The notes under the pieces: generated by a model | Told to the model about the DNA's origin: nothing | What the model saw: the letters and a program-made list of their open reading frames with translations, nothing else | Database searches by the model: none | Program-made: the position numbers and the translations under genes | Source: Gemmatimonadota bacterium | GTDB lineage: Bacteria > Gemmatimonadota > Gemmatimonadetes > Gemmatimonadales > Gemmatimonadaceae | NCBI GenBank assembly: GCA_016719105.1 | Contig: JADKAQ010000003.1 | Location: forward strand, 1 to 64,000 | Length of the DNA stretch: 64,000 bases | Reading direction: 5' to 3' | In this document: positions 11,653 to 21,204 of the stretch, piece after piece | Numbering within the stretch: the first letter of the stretch is position 1 | Layout of the letters: each line of letters begins with the position of its first letter

Positions 11653-11736
11653 GCGCACCGGAGAGAGCGTGGGGAGCGAGCGCGGTCGCCCCGTAGCATC
11701 AACTTGCTGTCGTACGATAACTTGCGCGTCGTGAAT

Positions 11737-11883
11737 ATGCGATCCGCGCCCCCGGACCCCCCACCCGCCAACGCCACGAAACTCATCCCGTGGCTCGTGT
11801 TGGCGCTCGCCATCGCGGCGGGGGTGATGCTGGCCTTCCGCTACGGCTCGCGTGTCACGCCGCTCATCGACGGTATCCGTTAG
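11737..11883 (+). CDS. Small single-span membrane protein
   Basis: A 48-residue ORF lies in the gap between the BON gene and thrS. It has a Pro-rich N-terminus, then one transmembrane segment (LIPWLVLALAIAAGVMLAF), then a short polar tail SRVTPLIDGIR. A GTG two codons upstream (11731) is an alternative start. Its TAG stop lies inside a CGTTAGGC octamer. Function is unknown; the hydrophobic profile is the main reason to call it. Confidence 0.5.
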   Translation: MRSAPPDPPPANATKLIPWLVLALAIAAGVMLAFRYGSRVTPLIDGIR

Positions 11884-11970
11884 GCTCCTCCCGTTGGGCA
11901 GGCGCGGGCGCTCCCGCGCCCCCACCGCTTCGCACCGGCTCGACTCCACCATCGTCCCGTCCCACCCGAC

Positions 11971-13899
11971 ATGTCTGCTCCGCTGACCCTCACGCTCCCC
12001 AACGGCGATACTCGCCAGGTCGATGCCGGCACGCTGCCGCGCGACGTGGTCGCCTCGATCGGCCCGCGACTGCTCAACGCAGCGATCGCGGTCACCGTGG
12101 ACGGTGAGGTGCAGGACCTCATGACGCCGCTCCGCCGGGGCGGGGCGTTCAAGGTGCTGACGGACAAGGACGCCGAGTCGCTGGCCGTGCTCCGCCACTC
12201 GGGGGCGCACATCCTGGCCACCGCGGTGCGCCGCCTGCGCCCCGACGCCAAGATCGGCTTCGGCCCCGCCATCGATGACGGCTTCTACTACGACTTCGAG
12301 GTCGAGAAGCCCTTCACCCCCGAGGACCTCGAGTCGTTCGAGGCGGAGATGAAGAAGGTCATCGCCGAGAAGTACCCGTTCCAGCGCGAGGAGGTCGACC
12401 GCGACGAGGCCAACGTGCGCTTCGCCGACGACCCGCTCAAGCTCGAGCGCATCGCCGACCTCCCCGAGGGGGAGATCATCTCGACGTACACTGACGGTCC
12501 GTTCATCGACCTGTGCCGCGGCCCGCACGTCCCCGACACGTCGTACCTCAAGCACTTCAAGCTCCTGCACACCGCCGGGGCGTACTGGCGCGGTGACGAG
12601 CGCCGCCAGATGCTGCAGCGCATCTACGCCACGGCCTTCTGGAAGAAGGAAGACCTCGAGCAGCACCTCTTCCGCATCGAGGAGGCCAAGCGCCGCGACC
12701 ATCGCGTGGTGGGCAAGGCGCTCGACCTCTTCATGTTCCACCCGTACGCGCCCGGCGCCGCCTTCTGGACCGAGCGCGGGACGACGATCGTCAACACGAT
12801 CAACGACTTCCTCCGCGAGCTGCAACGCGACGACTACAAGGAAGTGCGCACGCCGCTGCTCTTCAACAAGGCGCTATGGGAGCAGTCGGGCCACTGGGGG
12901 AAGTATCGCGAGAACATGTTCCTCGTGCTCAACTCCGAGACGGAGGAGCACGACATGTCGCTCAAGCCGATGAACTGCCCCTCGCATTACCTCCTGTTCA
13001 ACGCCAAGAAGCACTCGTACCGCGAACTCCCGCTGCGCTACAACACGTACGACGTGCTGCACCGCAACGAGATCACCGGCGCCCTCTCCGGGCTCACCCG
13101 CGTGCGCCAGTTCCAGCAGGACGACTGCCACATCTTCCTGATGGAGTCGCAGATTGCCGAGGAAGTCCATCGCCTCATGCAGTTCATCCTCGGCTACTAT
13201 CGCACCTTCGGGCTCACGGCGACGGTGAAGTTCGCCACGCGCCCGCCGACGCGCGTGGGAACCGACGAGATGTGGGACCGCGCCGAGGCGGCGCTCAAGG
13301 CCGCGCTCGAGGCGACGGGGATGCCGTACGAACTCAAGCCGGGCGACGGCGCCTTCTACGGCCCCAAGATCGACTTCGACGTCACCGACTCGTTAGGGCG
13401 GGCCTGGCAGCTCGGCACCATCCAGCTCGACTACGCCGCCCCGGAACGGTTCGACATGAGCTACACCGGCGAGGACAACACCACGCATCGCCCGGTGGTC
13501 ATCCATCGTGCCGTGTCGGGGTCGTTCGAACGCTTCATGGCGATCCTCATCGAGCACTTCGCCGGCGCCTTCCCGGTCTGGCTCGCCCCGGAACAGGTGC
13601 GCATCCTCCCCATCACCGACGACCTCGCCCCGCAAGCCGAGTTGGTGACGAAGCAGCTGCGCGCCGCCGGGATCCGCGCCACCATGGATGCGCATAACGA
13701 CACGCTCAACTACCGCATCCGCGAGGCCGAGTTGCAGAAGGTCCCGTACATGGCGGTGCTGGGCAAGCGCGAGGCGGAGCAGGGGACGCTGGCCGTGCGC
13801 ATGCGCGGGCAGGGGAAGAAGCAGGACATCGTCCCGGTCGACGAGTTCGTGGCCCGCGTGCAGGAGCAGATCCGCACGCGCGCGCTCGACCTCGTCTAG
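11971..13899 (+). CDS. thrS: Threonyl-tRNA synthetase
   Basis: It charges tRNA-Thr and edits mischarged Ser. At 642 residues it is the full-length bacterial form. Domains in order: TGS (residues 1-65, LTLPNGDTRQVDAGT), editing domain with HSGAHILATAVRRL and the later Cys-Arg-Gly block DLCRGPHV, class II catalytic core with the zinc Cys in MNCPSHYL and motif 2 GALSGLTRVRQFQQDD, then the C-terminal anticodon-binding domain (VRILPITDDLAPQA). It starts at ATG after about 90 bases of leader. No T-box-like structure is visible. Confidence 0.97.
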   Translation: MSAPLTLTLPNGDTRQVDAGTLPRDVVASIGPRLLNAAIAVTVDGEVQDLMTPLRRGGAFKVLTDKDAESLAVLRHSGAHILATAVRRLRPDAKIGFGPAIDDGFYYDFEVEKPFTPEDLESFEAEMKKVIAEKYPFQREEVDRDEANVRFADDPLKLERIADLPEGEIISTYTDGPFIDLCRGPHVPDTSYLKHFKLLHTAGAYWRGDERRQMLQRIYATAFWKKEDLEQHLFRIEEAKRRDHRVVGKALDLFMFHPYAPGAAFWTERGTTIVNTINDFLRELQRDDYKEVRTPLLFNKALWEQSGHWGKYRENMFLVLNSETEEHDMSLKPMNCPSHYLLFNAKKHSYRELPLRYNTYDVLHRNEITGALSGLTRVRQFQQDDCHIFLMESQIAEEVHRLMQFILGYYRTFGLTATVKFATRPPTRVGTDEMWDRAEAALKAALEATGMPYELKPGDGAFYGPKIDFDVTDSLGRAWQLGTIQLDYAAPERFDMSYTGEDNTTHRPVVIHRAVSGSFERFMAILIEHFAGAFPVWLAPEQVRILPITDDLAPQAELVTKQLRAAGIRATMDAHNDTLNYRIREAELQKVPYMAVLGKREAEQGTLAVRMRGQGKKQDIVPVDEFVARVQEQIRTRALDLV

Positions 13900-13902
13900 C
13901 CG

Positions 13903-15246
13903 ATGGTCGGTACGCGCGGTTCCCTGCTGCGTGTACTTGGCGTCGGCTTCGGCATCGCGGTGGCGGTCGGCGGTGGGGTCGGGGTCGGCATCCTCCGTAC
14001 CCCTGGCGCTATCGCCGAGGCGCTCCCGCATCCGGGGCTCATCCTCCTCGTCTGGGTGTTAGGCGGGGCCTACGCGCTGTTGCAGGCCAACAACCTGTCG
14101 GAACTGGCGGCGGCCCACCCGCGATCGGGGGGGCCGTACGTCTTTGCGCGGCGCGCCTTCGGTCCCTACGGGGGATTCGTCGTCGGCTGGGCCGACTGGC
14201 TCTCGCTCGTGGTAGCCACCGCGTACCTCCCGCTGGCGCTGGGCGAATTCGTCGCCCGCCTCGTGCCCGCGTGGCTGGGGTTGGAGCCGCTCATTGCCTT
14301 TCTCGCCCTGGCGACGTTGCTCGGCGTGCAGATGCGCGGGGTGAAGGCGGGGAGTCGCGTGCAGGAAGTCGTCGCCCTGCTCAAGGCGCTCGCCCTCCTC
14401 GCCTTCGTGGCCCTCTGCTTCGTGGCGGCTCCGGCCGCGCGCGAGGTGGCGGCACCGGCGGCTGCGCTTGTCCCGCAACGACCGGTCACGGTGCTCGCCT
14501 TCGCCGGCGCGTTGCAGCTGGTGATCGGCGCCTACGGCGGCTGGTACGCCGCCGCCTTCTTCGGCGAGGAGCAGAAGGACCCGGGACGCGCCGTCCCGCG
14601 GGCGCTCCTCAGCTCCGTGCTCGTCATGCTCGTCCTCTACGTGTCGGTCAACCTCGCCTACCTGCGCATCCTCCCGATGGGAGAGTTCATGGCGAGCAAG
14701 CTCCCGGCCGCCAGTGCGATGCAGCGGGTCTTTGGCGGTGCCAGCGACCAGGTGGTAACTGGGCTGTCGGTCCTCCTCATGATCGGGATCGTCAACGCGC
14801 TGGTGATGATCGCCCCGCGTGCCCTCTACGCCCTGGCGTGCGACGGGCTCTTCGTGCGCCAGGCGGTGTCGGTGAACACGGGGGGGACCCCCGTGGGGGC
14901 CACGATCGTGACCGTCGCGGTCGCCGTCACTCTCGCCGCGACGGGGACCTTCGAGCGGCTGTTCGCCCTCACCGCCTTCCTCATGATCGTGGTCGACGCG
15001 TCCAACAACGTCGGGCTCCTCCTGCTGCGCGTGCGCGAGCCGGAGATGGCGCGACCGTATCGGGCCATCGGCGCCCCCGCCACCACGATCGTGTCGCTCT
15101 GCGTCGCGCTCGCCCTCCTCGCCGGCTTCACGGCGAGCGACCCGCGCACCGCCGCCATCGGCGTCGCCTTCATCGCCTGCAGCTATCCGCTCTTCCGCTT
15201 CGCCTCGCGCGGCGCCGCCGCACGGACGACCCCCTCGACTGCCTAA
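13903..15246 (+). CDS. APC-superfamily amino-acid permease
   Basis: This 447-residue inner-membrane transporter has about 12 hydrophobic segments. It starts with the Gly-rich first helix of APC transporters (VAVGGGVGVGILRTPG) and has the conserved SGGPYVFARRAFGPYGGF loop. It begins 3 bases after the thrS stop, so the two are probably co-transcribed. The substrate cannot be told from sequence; an amino acid is likely. Its TAA stop lies inside a GCCTAAC motif. Confidence 0.85.
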   Translation: MVGTRGSLLRVLGVGFGIAVAVGGGVGVGILRTPGAIAEALPHPGLILLVWVLGGAYALLQANNLSELAAAHPRSGGPYVFARRAFGPYGGFVVGWADWLSLVVATAYLPLALGEFVARLVPAWLGLEPLIAFLALATLLGVQMRGVKAGSRVQEVVALLKALALLAFVALCFVAAPAAREVAAPAAALVPQRPVTVLAFAGALQLVIGAYGGWYAAAFFGEEQKDPGRAVPRALLSSVLVMLVLYVSVNLAYLRILPMGEFMASKLPAASAMQRVFGGASDQVVTGLSVLLMIGIVNALVMIAPRALYALACDGLFVRQAVSVNTGGTPVGATIVTVAVAVTLAATGTFERLFALTAFLMIVVDASNNVGLLLLRVREPEMARPYRAIGAPATTIVSLCVALALLAGFTASDPRTAAIGVAFIACSYPLFRFASRGAAARTTPSTA

Positions 15247-15270
15247 CGCACCGCCCACGGGGAGCCCGCC

Positions 15271-15630
15271 ATGCCCGTCGTCAACCTCGCCGACAAGTTC
15301 TCCCGCTTCGCCGACTACTGGCACCCGCGCATCGTGGGGGAGCTCAACGGCCAGCACGTGAAGGTCGCCAAGCTGCTCGGCGAGTTCGACTGGCACTTCC
15401 ATGCGGACGAGGACGAGCTCTTCCTCGTGATCCAGGGGACGCTCACCATGCAGCTGCGCGACGGCGACGTGACCATCGGCGAGGGGGAGTTCTTCATCGT
15501 CCCCCGCGGCGTCGAGCACCGCCCGGTCGCCGAGGAAGAGGTGCACGTCGTGCTCTTCGAGCCGGCATCGACCTTCCACACCGGGAACGTGGTGACGGAG
15601 AAGACGCGCGAGTCGCTGGAGTGGATCTGA
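15271..15630 (+). CDS. Cupin-domain protein
   Basis: This 119-residue single-domain cupin has metal-site motif 1 WHFHADEDELFLVIQGTLTM (His-X-His and Glu) and motif 2 PRGVEHRPVA. Such small stand-alone cupins bind a metal or small ligand; no specific activity is assignable. It lies 24 bases downstream of the permease in the same direction and may share its transcript. Confidence 0.85.
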   Translation: MPVVNLADKFSRFADYWHPRIVGELNGQHVKVAKLLGEFDWHFHADEDELFLVIQGTLTMQLRDGDVTIGEGEFFIVPRGVEHRPVAEEEVHVVLFEPASTFHTGNVVTEKTRESLEWI

Positions 15631-15798
15631 CGGACTGAGGGGGCGCCCCACTGGCCCGTCGTCGCGACGCACCCCGGCGAGCACCCGGGCGACGCCGTCC
15701 GGCGACCATCGAGGCGACGCATTGGGGCGAGGCGCCGGACACACCTTTTGGCGCATGCGGCTGTCGGAGTACGTTGACCGCACTCTGACCTCCCGACG

Positions 15799-17796
15799 AT
15801 GCCCTCCAATCGCTGGACGAGTCGAACCGTTCGTGCCGCCACACGGCGTCATGTGCACCTGGGGGTGCTCGTCCCCCTCGCGGCCGGGCTGCTCGGCTGC
15901 CTCGCCGCTCCGCTCAAGCTCTCGCGTGACGACTCCGGCACCGTCCTCGCGCGCCAGTCCCTCACGGCCCCCGATCCGTCGCAGCGCGGGACGTACGCGA
16001 TTCGCACCCTCTACTATGGCAGCGGCACCGACAAGCGCCGCGCCGAGTATCGCGACTCGGTCACGCTCAAGACGGCCAGCGTCGACGGGAGCAAGCTCGC
16101 CGGTCCGCCAAACCCGTCGCAGGGAAAGGTCCGCAAGGACTACTGGGGCTTCGACTTCACCAAGCTCCCCGTGAACGGGCGCGTCTGGTATCCCGACGGC
16201 GCCGGTCCGTTCCCCCTCGTGCTCATCGTGCACGGCAATCACAACATGAAGGAGTTCTCCGACCCGGGCTATCGCTACCTCGGTGAGCTGCTCGCCTCCC
16301 GCGGCTTCATCCTCGCCTCGGTGGACGAGAACTTCCTGAACGGCTTCATGAGCAACGAGAACGACGCCCGCGGATGGATGCTGCTGAAGCACCTGCAGGC
16401 GTGGCGGCAGTTCAACGACTCCGCCGGATCGCCCTTGCACGGACGGGTCGACATGACGCGTATCGCGCTGATGGGGCACTCGCGGGGCGGTGAAGCGGTC
16501 GCGGTCGCCGGGGCGTTCAATCGCCTGTCGCACTATCCCGACGATGCCACTGTCCGCTTCGACTTCAACTTCGACATCCGCTCGCTCGTGGCGATTGCAC
16601 CGGTCGACGGACAGTATCGCCCCGCCGAAAAGCCGACACCGCTGACCAACTACAACTACCTGCTCATCCACGGCTCGCATGACGGCGACGTCTCCACCTT
16701 CGATGGGCTCGCGCAGTACGAACGCGTGCGCTATCCCGATCGCGGGCCGTGGTTCAAGTCGGCGATGTACGTCTATCGCGCCAACCACGGACAATGGAAC
16801 ACCGCCTGGGGGAGCCTCGACGGTGGCCCGCGCAGCGCCCGCTATCTCGATGTGCGCGGCCTCGTCTCGCAGGCCGATCAGCGCCGCTTCGCCGAGGTGA
16901 CGATCACCGCCTTTCTCGAGGCCACGCTGCGCGATCGACGCGATTACCTCCCGCTCTTCCGCGATCATCGGGTCGCTGGCGCCTGGCTCCCGAAGACGAT
17001 GTACATCACGCGCTTCCAGGACGCCTCGTTCCGCGCCGCGGCGACGTTCGAGGAAGACGTGGACGTTTCGCGCGGCACGGTGGCCGGCATCACGCTCGAG
17101 GGCGATTCGCTGGGCACCTGGAAGGAGGCGACGCTCCCGTTTCGCTACCGCGGGAGCAACCAGGGGCACAACGCCGTGCTGCTGGGATGGAACAACCGGA
17201 TCGCCGGTGACGACACGACACGACGCGGGCGACCGGCGTCTTACACATTGTCGTTAGGCGATTCGGTGCGCGCGGCCTGGGGGATCGATGACGCGACGAC
17301 GCTCGTCTTCTCCCTCGCACCGACGAAGGCGACGCCGGGGCCGCGCGCCCCCGCCCGGGATTCGGCGGCGTCGGGTGATTCCGCCGGAAAGAAGCGGGCG
17401 GCGCCCAAGTCCAGGTCCAAGCCTCCTGCGACGCGGGCGGTGGACGATACCGTGCCGATGGACCTCACCATCGAGGCGATCGACGCCGAGGGGCACACCG
17501 CGCGCGTCCCGCTCTCCGCCTACGGTGTGCCGAGGCGACCGCTGGAGATCGGGGTGTATCGGCGCGCCGGGCGCGACCGGCGGCGCTTCGCCAATCCCTA
17601 CGAGATCGTCTTGCAGACGTACACCATCCCGCTGGCCGACTTTGCGCGGGCCACGCCGGGCTTCGACCCGCGCCGACTCTCCAGCGTGCGGTGGCGCTTC
17701 GACCGCACCGTGGCCGGCACCGTCTGGCTCGACCACATCGGATTCGCACGGCTCTCCCCCGACTTCAACGCTCCGTCTGTTGGAGGTGCGCGATGA
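15799..17796 (+). CDS. Lipoprotein alpha/beta-hydrolase
   Basis: This is a 665-residue exported hydrolase. The signal has a lipobox (LAAGLLGC, Cys at about residue 35). The hydrolase fold covers residues 110-380, with the oxyanion strand PLVLIVHGNHN, nucleophile elbow GHSRGGE and the late acid/His region LLIHGSHDGD. The C-terminal 280 residues look like beta-sandwich modules separated by a Ser/Lys/Pro linker. A chlorophyllase/PET-hydrolase-like or acyl esterase activity is plausible, but the substrate is unknown. The stop overlaps the next gene start as ATGA. Confidence 0.78.
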   Translation: MPSNRWTSRTVRAATRRHVHLGVLVPLAAGLLGCLAAPLKLSRDDSGTVLARQSLTAPDPSQRGTYAIRTLYYGSGTDKRRAEYRDSVTLKTASVDGSKLAGPPNPSQGKVRKDYWGFDFTKLPVNGRVWYPDGAGPFPLVLIVHGNHNMKEFSDPGYRYLGELLASRGFILASVDENFLNGFMSNENDARGWMLLKHLQAWRQFNDSAGSPLHGRVDMTRIALMGHSRGGEAVAVAGAFNRLSHYPDDATVRFDFNFDIRSLVAIAPVDGQYRPAEKPTPLTNYNYLLIHGSHDGDVSTFDGLAQYERVRYPDRGPWFKSAMYVYRANHGQWNTAWGSLDGGPRSARYLDVRGLVSQADQRRFAEVTITAFLEATLRDRRDYLPLFRDHRVAGAWLPKTMYITRFQDASFRAAATFEEDVDVSRGTVAGITLEGDSLGTWKEATLPFRYRGSNQGHNAVLLGWNNRIAGDDTTRRGRPASYTLSLGDSVRAAWGIDDATTLVFSLAPTKATPGPRAPARDSAASGDSAGKKRAAPKSRSKPPATRAVDDTVPMDLTIEAIDAEGHTARVPLSAYGVPRRPLEIGVYRRAGRDRRRFANPYEIVLQTYTIPLADFARATPGFDPRRLSSVRWRFDRTVAGTVWLDHIGFARLSPDFNAPSVGGAR

Positions 17797-18710
17797 GCCG
17801 TGCACTCGCGCTGTTTGCCTCGATCGGCCTGCTCGTCGTGCCCGTTGCGGCGCGGGCGCAGCGGGAACGTCACGCGCCGATCCTGTTGCAGCTCCCGGTG
17901 ACCGCACGCACGATGGCGATGGGGGGGCTGACGGCGGGTTCGCGTGACGTGGAGGCGGTCTTCGGCAATCCGGCGTTGGTCGGGGGGAGCAGCGCCTTCT
18001 CGCTCTCGCTCGGGCGCTACGCCAGTGGTGCCAGCACCGGGCATGCGGCGACCACGATGTCGATCGGGTCCATCGGGCTCGGATTTGGCGTCGCCCTGCT
18101 CGATGCGCCGCAGGTGGTCGCGCAATCGCCCATGCGCAGCGACGTCCTCACCGACGAGGGACGCGTCGCGGCCGCCGGCCTCGCGGCGAGCGTCGCCGCC
18201 TCGCTCAACTGGAAAGGACTGCGATGGGGGGCCTCGGCGCGCTACCTGGACGCGCGCACGGGGATGACGCACTCCGCGAGCCCTGCCTTCGACGTTGGGG
18301 TGGCCAAGGACCTCATGAACGGCTTCCTCTCCGCTGGCGTCGTGCTCCAGCACCTGGGGCGCGCCCTCCCCGGCACCGGCGAGGGACGGGCCCTGCCCAC
18401 ACGCATCGCGTTAGGCGCTTCGGGGGGCGGGTACGGCGTCAGCAAGTGGTTCGACGTCGGCGCCTCCGCCAACGTTGCGGTGCGCGAGGACGGCGCGCTC
18501 TTTCCGGCCGTCGGCGGCGAGTGGGCCCTCGTGCCGCTCGAGGGGATCGCCTTCGCGCTGCGCGGCGGGGTGCGGCGCCCTGAATTGCGTGCGCAGCGCG
18601 CCCTCACCGGCGGCGTCGGGGTGCAGTTCGATCGTCTCTCGCTCGACTATGGGTGGGAGGATATGCGGGGAAAGGGCGGGGCGCACCGCGTAACCTTTCG
18701 TCTGCGCTAG
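17793..18710 (+). CDS. PorV/PorQ-like (UPF0164) outer-membrane protein
   Basis: This 305-residue protein has a cleavable signal (ALALFASIGLLVVPVAARAQ), then the signature of this family: ARTMAMGGLTAGSRDVEAVFGNPALVGG. Amphipathic strands follow, with a final strand HRVTFRLR typical of beta-barrels. A Shine-Dalgarno GGAGGTG (17782-17788) supports the ATG at 17793, which overlaps the previous stop. Relatives act as outer-membrane shuttle or anchoring factors. It probably works with the co-transcribed hydrolase in the outer membrane. Confidence 0.75.
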   Translation: MSRALALFASIGLLVVPVAARAQRERHAPILLQLPVTARTMAMGGLTAGSRDVEAVFGNPALVGGSSAFSLSLGRYASGASTGHAATTMSIGSIGLGFGVALLDAPQVVAQSPMRSDVLTDEGRVAAAGLAASVAASLNWKGLRWGASARYLDARTGMTHSASPAFDVGVAKDLMNGFLSAGVVLQHLGRALPGTGEGRALPTRIALGASGGGYGVSKWFDVGASANVAVREDGALFPAVGGEWALVPLEGIAFALRGGVRRPELRAQRALTGGVGVQFDRLSLDYGWEDMRGKGGAHRVTFRLR

Positions 18711-19013
18711 GCGAGCCGTTCGCCGTCGGTGGTCGCCGTCCGTAGTCGCGGCCCGTGGTCGCCGATGCGGCCGTCGCGCGGGCGGGATAGGCGCCGGCCG
18801 GGGCTCCCTCCGGCGGTGTAAACGATACCGGTGGCGCGTTGTGCCCGCGGCGCACGCAAGTCGTCGTTCGCCGGGCATCGCGCGGGTCGCTGCGCGAGCA
18901 TCTCGCGAGGGAATGTCGCACGCCGCCGTCCGTTGTTCCCTCGCGCGGCCCCGGGTTAGCTTTGACCCGCTCCCTCCCCATTCGGGCAGGGCATCACTCC
19001 GGCCGTTTCTGAA
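18711..19013. other. Gap between PorV-like gene and thiolase
   Basis: No gene is supported here. The first 60 bases contain a loose direct repeat of GTGGTCGCCG / GTAGTCGCGG / GTGGTCGCCG. The promoter of the thiolase gene should lie in the right half, but I cannot name boxes. Confidence 0.4.
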
Positions 19014-20219
19014 ATGTCCGATACATCGCGCACTCCCGTCATCGTCAGCGCGGCACGCACGCCGATCGGGAAGTACCTCGGCGCCCTCGCCTCGCTCAGC
19101 GCCCCTGACCTCGGCGCCATCGCCATCCGTGAAGCGCTCCGGCGCTCCGGCATCGCCGGCGACCAGGTCAACGAAGTAATCCTCGGTCACGTGCTGCAGG
19201 GCGGGACCGGCCAGGCGCCGGCTCGGCAGGCGCTGATCAAGTCCGGCATTCCGTCATCGGTCTCGGCGCTGACCATCAACAAGGTCTGCGGCTCCGGACT
19301 CAAGGCGGTGATGCTCGCCGCCCAGTCCATCAAGGCGGGTGACGCGCAGGTGGTCGTGGCTGGGGGACAGGAATCGATGTCGAACGCCCCGCACTACCTC
19401 TACAACATGCGCGGAGGGGTGAAGATCGGCGACCAGACGCTGGTCGATGGCATGATCAAGGACGGGCTGTGGTGCGCCTTCTGCGACGTGCACATGGGGA
19501 ATCACGCCGAGTACACGGCCAACAAGGGGCAGGTCTCGCGGCAGCGACAGGACGAGTTCTCCGTGCAGTCGCACCTCAAGGCGGCGGCGGCGCAGGAGGC
19601 GGGGAAGTTCGCCGCCGAGATCGTCCCGGTGGAGATTCCGGGGCGCAAGGGACCGACGGTGGTGAGTGCCGATGAAGGGCCGCGCAAGGACTCGAGCGTC
19701 GAGGCGTTAGGCAAGCTGCGCCCCGCCTTCCCGTCCAAGGAAGCGACCGACCTGAGCGTCACGGCGGGGAACGCCTCGTCGCTCAACGATGGCGGTGCCG
19801 CCCTCGTGGTGACATCGGAGGCGTACGCCCGTGCCCACGGCCTGACGATCCTCGCCCGCATCGATGCGTACGCGACGGGTGCCGTCGACCCCAAGGACCT
19901 CTTCTTTGCCCCCGTCAACGCGGTGGGGAACCTGATGAAGAAGCAGGGGACGACGATCGGCGACTACGACCTCATCGAGGCCAACGAGGCATTCGCCGCG
20001 CAGGCCATCGCCGACGGCGACGCACTGGGCTGGGACTGGGACCGGGTGAACGTGAATGGCGGCGCGATCGCCCTCGGCCATCCGATCGGGGCGAGCGGGG
20101 CGCGCGTGCTCGTGACGCTCCTGCACGCCCTCGCCGATCGCGGCAAGGCCCGCGGCCTGGCCACGCTGTGCCTCGGGGGCGGTGACGCAGTGGCACTCTC
20201 GGTCAGCCGGGTAGCCTAA
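19014..20219 (+). CDS. Acetyl-CoA acetyltransferase (thiolase)
   Basis: It condenses two acetyl-CoA to acetoacetyl-CoA or cleaves 3-ketoacyl-CoA. At 401 residues it is the family length. The nucleophilic Cys is in NKVCGSGLKAVMLA, and GGQESMSNAPHY, NEAFAAQ and the His motif NGGAIALGHPIGASGAR are present. The last Cys is in ATLCLGGGDAVAL, where most relatives have CIGGGMG, a mild deviation. The 3-hydroxybutyryl-CoA and acyl-CoA dehydrogenases downstream suggest short-chain or branched-chain acyl-CoA oxidation, or the reverse. atoB/phaA cannot be separated by sequence alone. Confidence 0.93.
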   Translation: MSDTSRTPVIVSAARTPIGKYLGALASLSAPDLGAIAIREALRRSGIAGDQVNEVILGHVLQGGTGQAPARQALIKSGIPSSVSALTINKVCGSGLKAVMLAAQSIKAGDAQVVVAGGQESMSNAPHYLYNMRGGVKIGDQTLVDGMIKDGLWCAFCDVHMGNHAEYTANKGQVSRQRQDEFSVQSHLKAAAAQEAGKFAAEIVPVEIPGRKGPTVVSADEGPRKDSSVEALGKLRPAFPSKEATDLSVTAGNASSLNDGGAALVVTSEAYARAHGLTILARIDAYATGAVDPKDLFFAPVNAVGNLMKKQGTTIGDYDLIEANEAFAAQAIADGDALGWDWDRVNVNGGAIALGHPIGASGARVLVTLLHALADRGKARGLATLCLGGGDAVALSVSRVA

Positions 20220-20245
20220 CGAACGCCGGCGCGGCGCGAACGCTC

Positions 20246-21148
20246 ATGTCCTCGACCGAGGCGGGAGGGCGTCTCGCGACGCCGACCGGCGGCGGGGCAG
20301 GGGAGCGTCCGCGCGTGACGCCGCTGTGGCGCTTTGCGGTGTTTGTCCTCGCCTCGTCGGTGGGAGTGCTCGGCTGCCGCGCGGTCATTCCGATGTTCGC
20401 CGCCGTCCTGGAGGACCGGACGGGGGTGCGGCTGCCGAGCTTTGTCCTCACCCTCTCGGCGGGGATGCTCATCGGCCACTGGTGGACCTTTCGTCAGGCG
20501 GAGCCGCACGGGTGGCGCCTGGTGATGCTCGATCGCTCGGCCCTGTCGCTCCGGGCGGTGCTGAGCGGGGCGGCCTTCGGCGCGGCGGCGGTCGGTGTGC
20601 CATCGCTGCTGTTGCTGGCCATCGGGTGGTTGCGGCTGGAGCCCATGCCCGAGGGAGACCTCCTGACGTCTGCGCTCCTGACGCTCGGGCTCCTCATCCC
20701 GGCGGCGCTGTGGGAGGAGCTGGTGGCGCGCGGGTATGCGCTGGCGCTCCTGCGCGAGCGCTTTGGGGCCCGCACGGCTGTCGCGATCACCAGCGTCGCC
20801 TTCGGCCTCATGCACCTGGAGAACCAGGGGGCGACGTTCCAGTCCATCGCCCTCGTCACGCTCGCGGGGATCTTCCTCGGCAGCATCGTGATGGCCATGC
20901 GCAGCCTGTACGCCGCGTGGTCGGCACACGTGGCGTGGAATTTCGTGATGGCCGGCGTGATGCACACGTCGGTGAGCGGGATGGGGATGGGAACACCGAA
21001 CTATCGCACCATCGACGCGGGTCCCGACTGGGCCACCGGTGGGATGTGGGGGCCGGAGGCCGGGATCTTCGCCGGCGCGGGGATGGTGCTGGGGATGTAC
21101 CTCCTGTTGCGGCGTGGTGCACGACCGGCCGCGCCCGACGAGACCTGA
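20246..21148 (+). CDS. CPBP-family intramembrane metalloprotease
   Basis: This 300-residue protein has about eight membrane segments. The CPBP (Abi/Rce1-like) motifs are in order: EELVARGYAL (Glu-Glu...Arg), FGLMHLEN (Phe...His) and HVAWNFVMAG (His...Asn). These form the intramembrane metal site. Targets are unknown. It sits between two acyl-CoA genes but shows no functional tie to them. Confidence 0.82.
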   Translation: MSSTEAGGRLATPTGGGAGERPRVTPLWRFAVFVLASSVGVLGCRAVIPMFAAVLEDRTGVRLPSFVLTLSAGMLIGHWWTFRQAEPHGWRLVMLDRSALSLRAVLSGAAFGAAAVGVPSLLLLAIGWLRLEPMPEGDLLTSALLTLGLLIPAALWEELVARGYALALLRERFGARTAVAITSVAFGLMHLENQGATFQSIALVTLAGIFLGSIVMAMRSLYAAWSAHVAWNFVMAGVMHTSVSGMGMGTPNYRTIDAGPDWATGGMWGPEAGIFAGAGMVLGMYLLLRRGARPAAPDET

Positions 21149-21204
21149 ACTCGACGCACTCACGCTGAACACGGCGCAACGCGCGCCCAAGGAGCGGAAC
21201 GACG

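Noticed and set aside
14059..17169. 1036-codon open frame antisense to the permease, cupin and hydrolase genes
   Set aside because: It covers three well-supported plus-strand genes and has the Arg/His/Gly/Asp-rich composition of a high-GC shadow frame. Other long antisense frames (6210-8087, 9479-10918, 22262-23626, 50227-51669) were rejected for the same reason.
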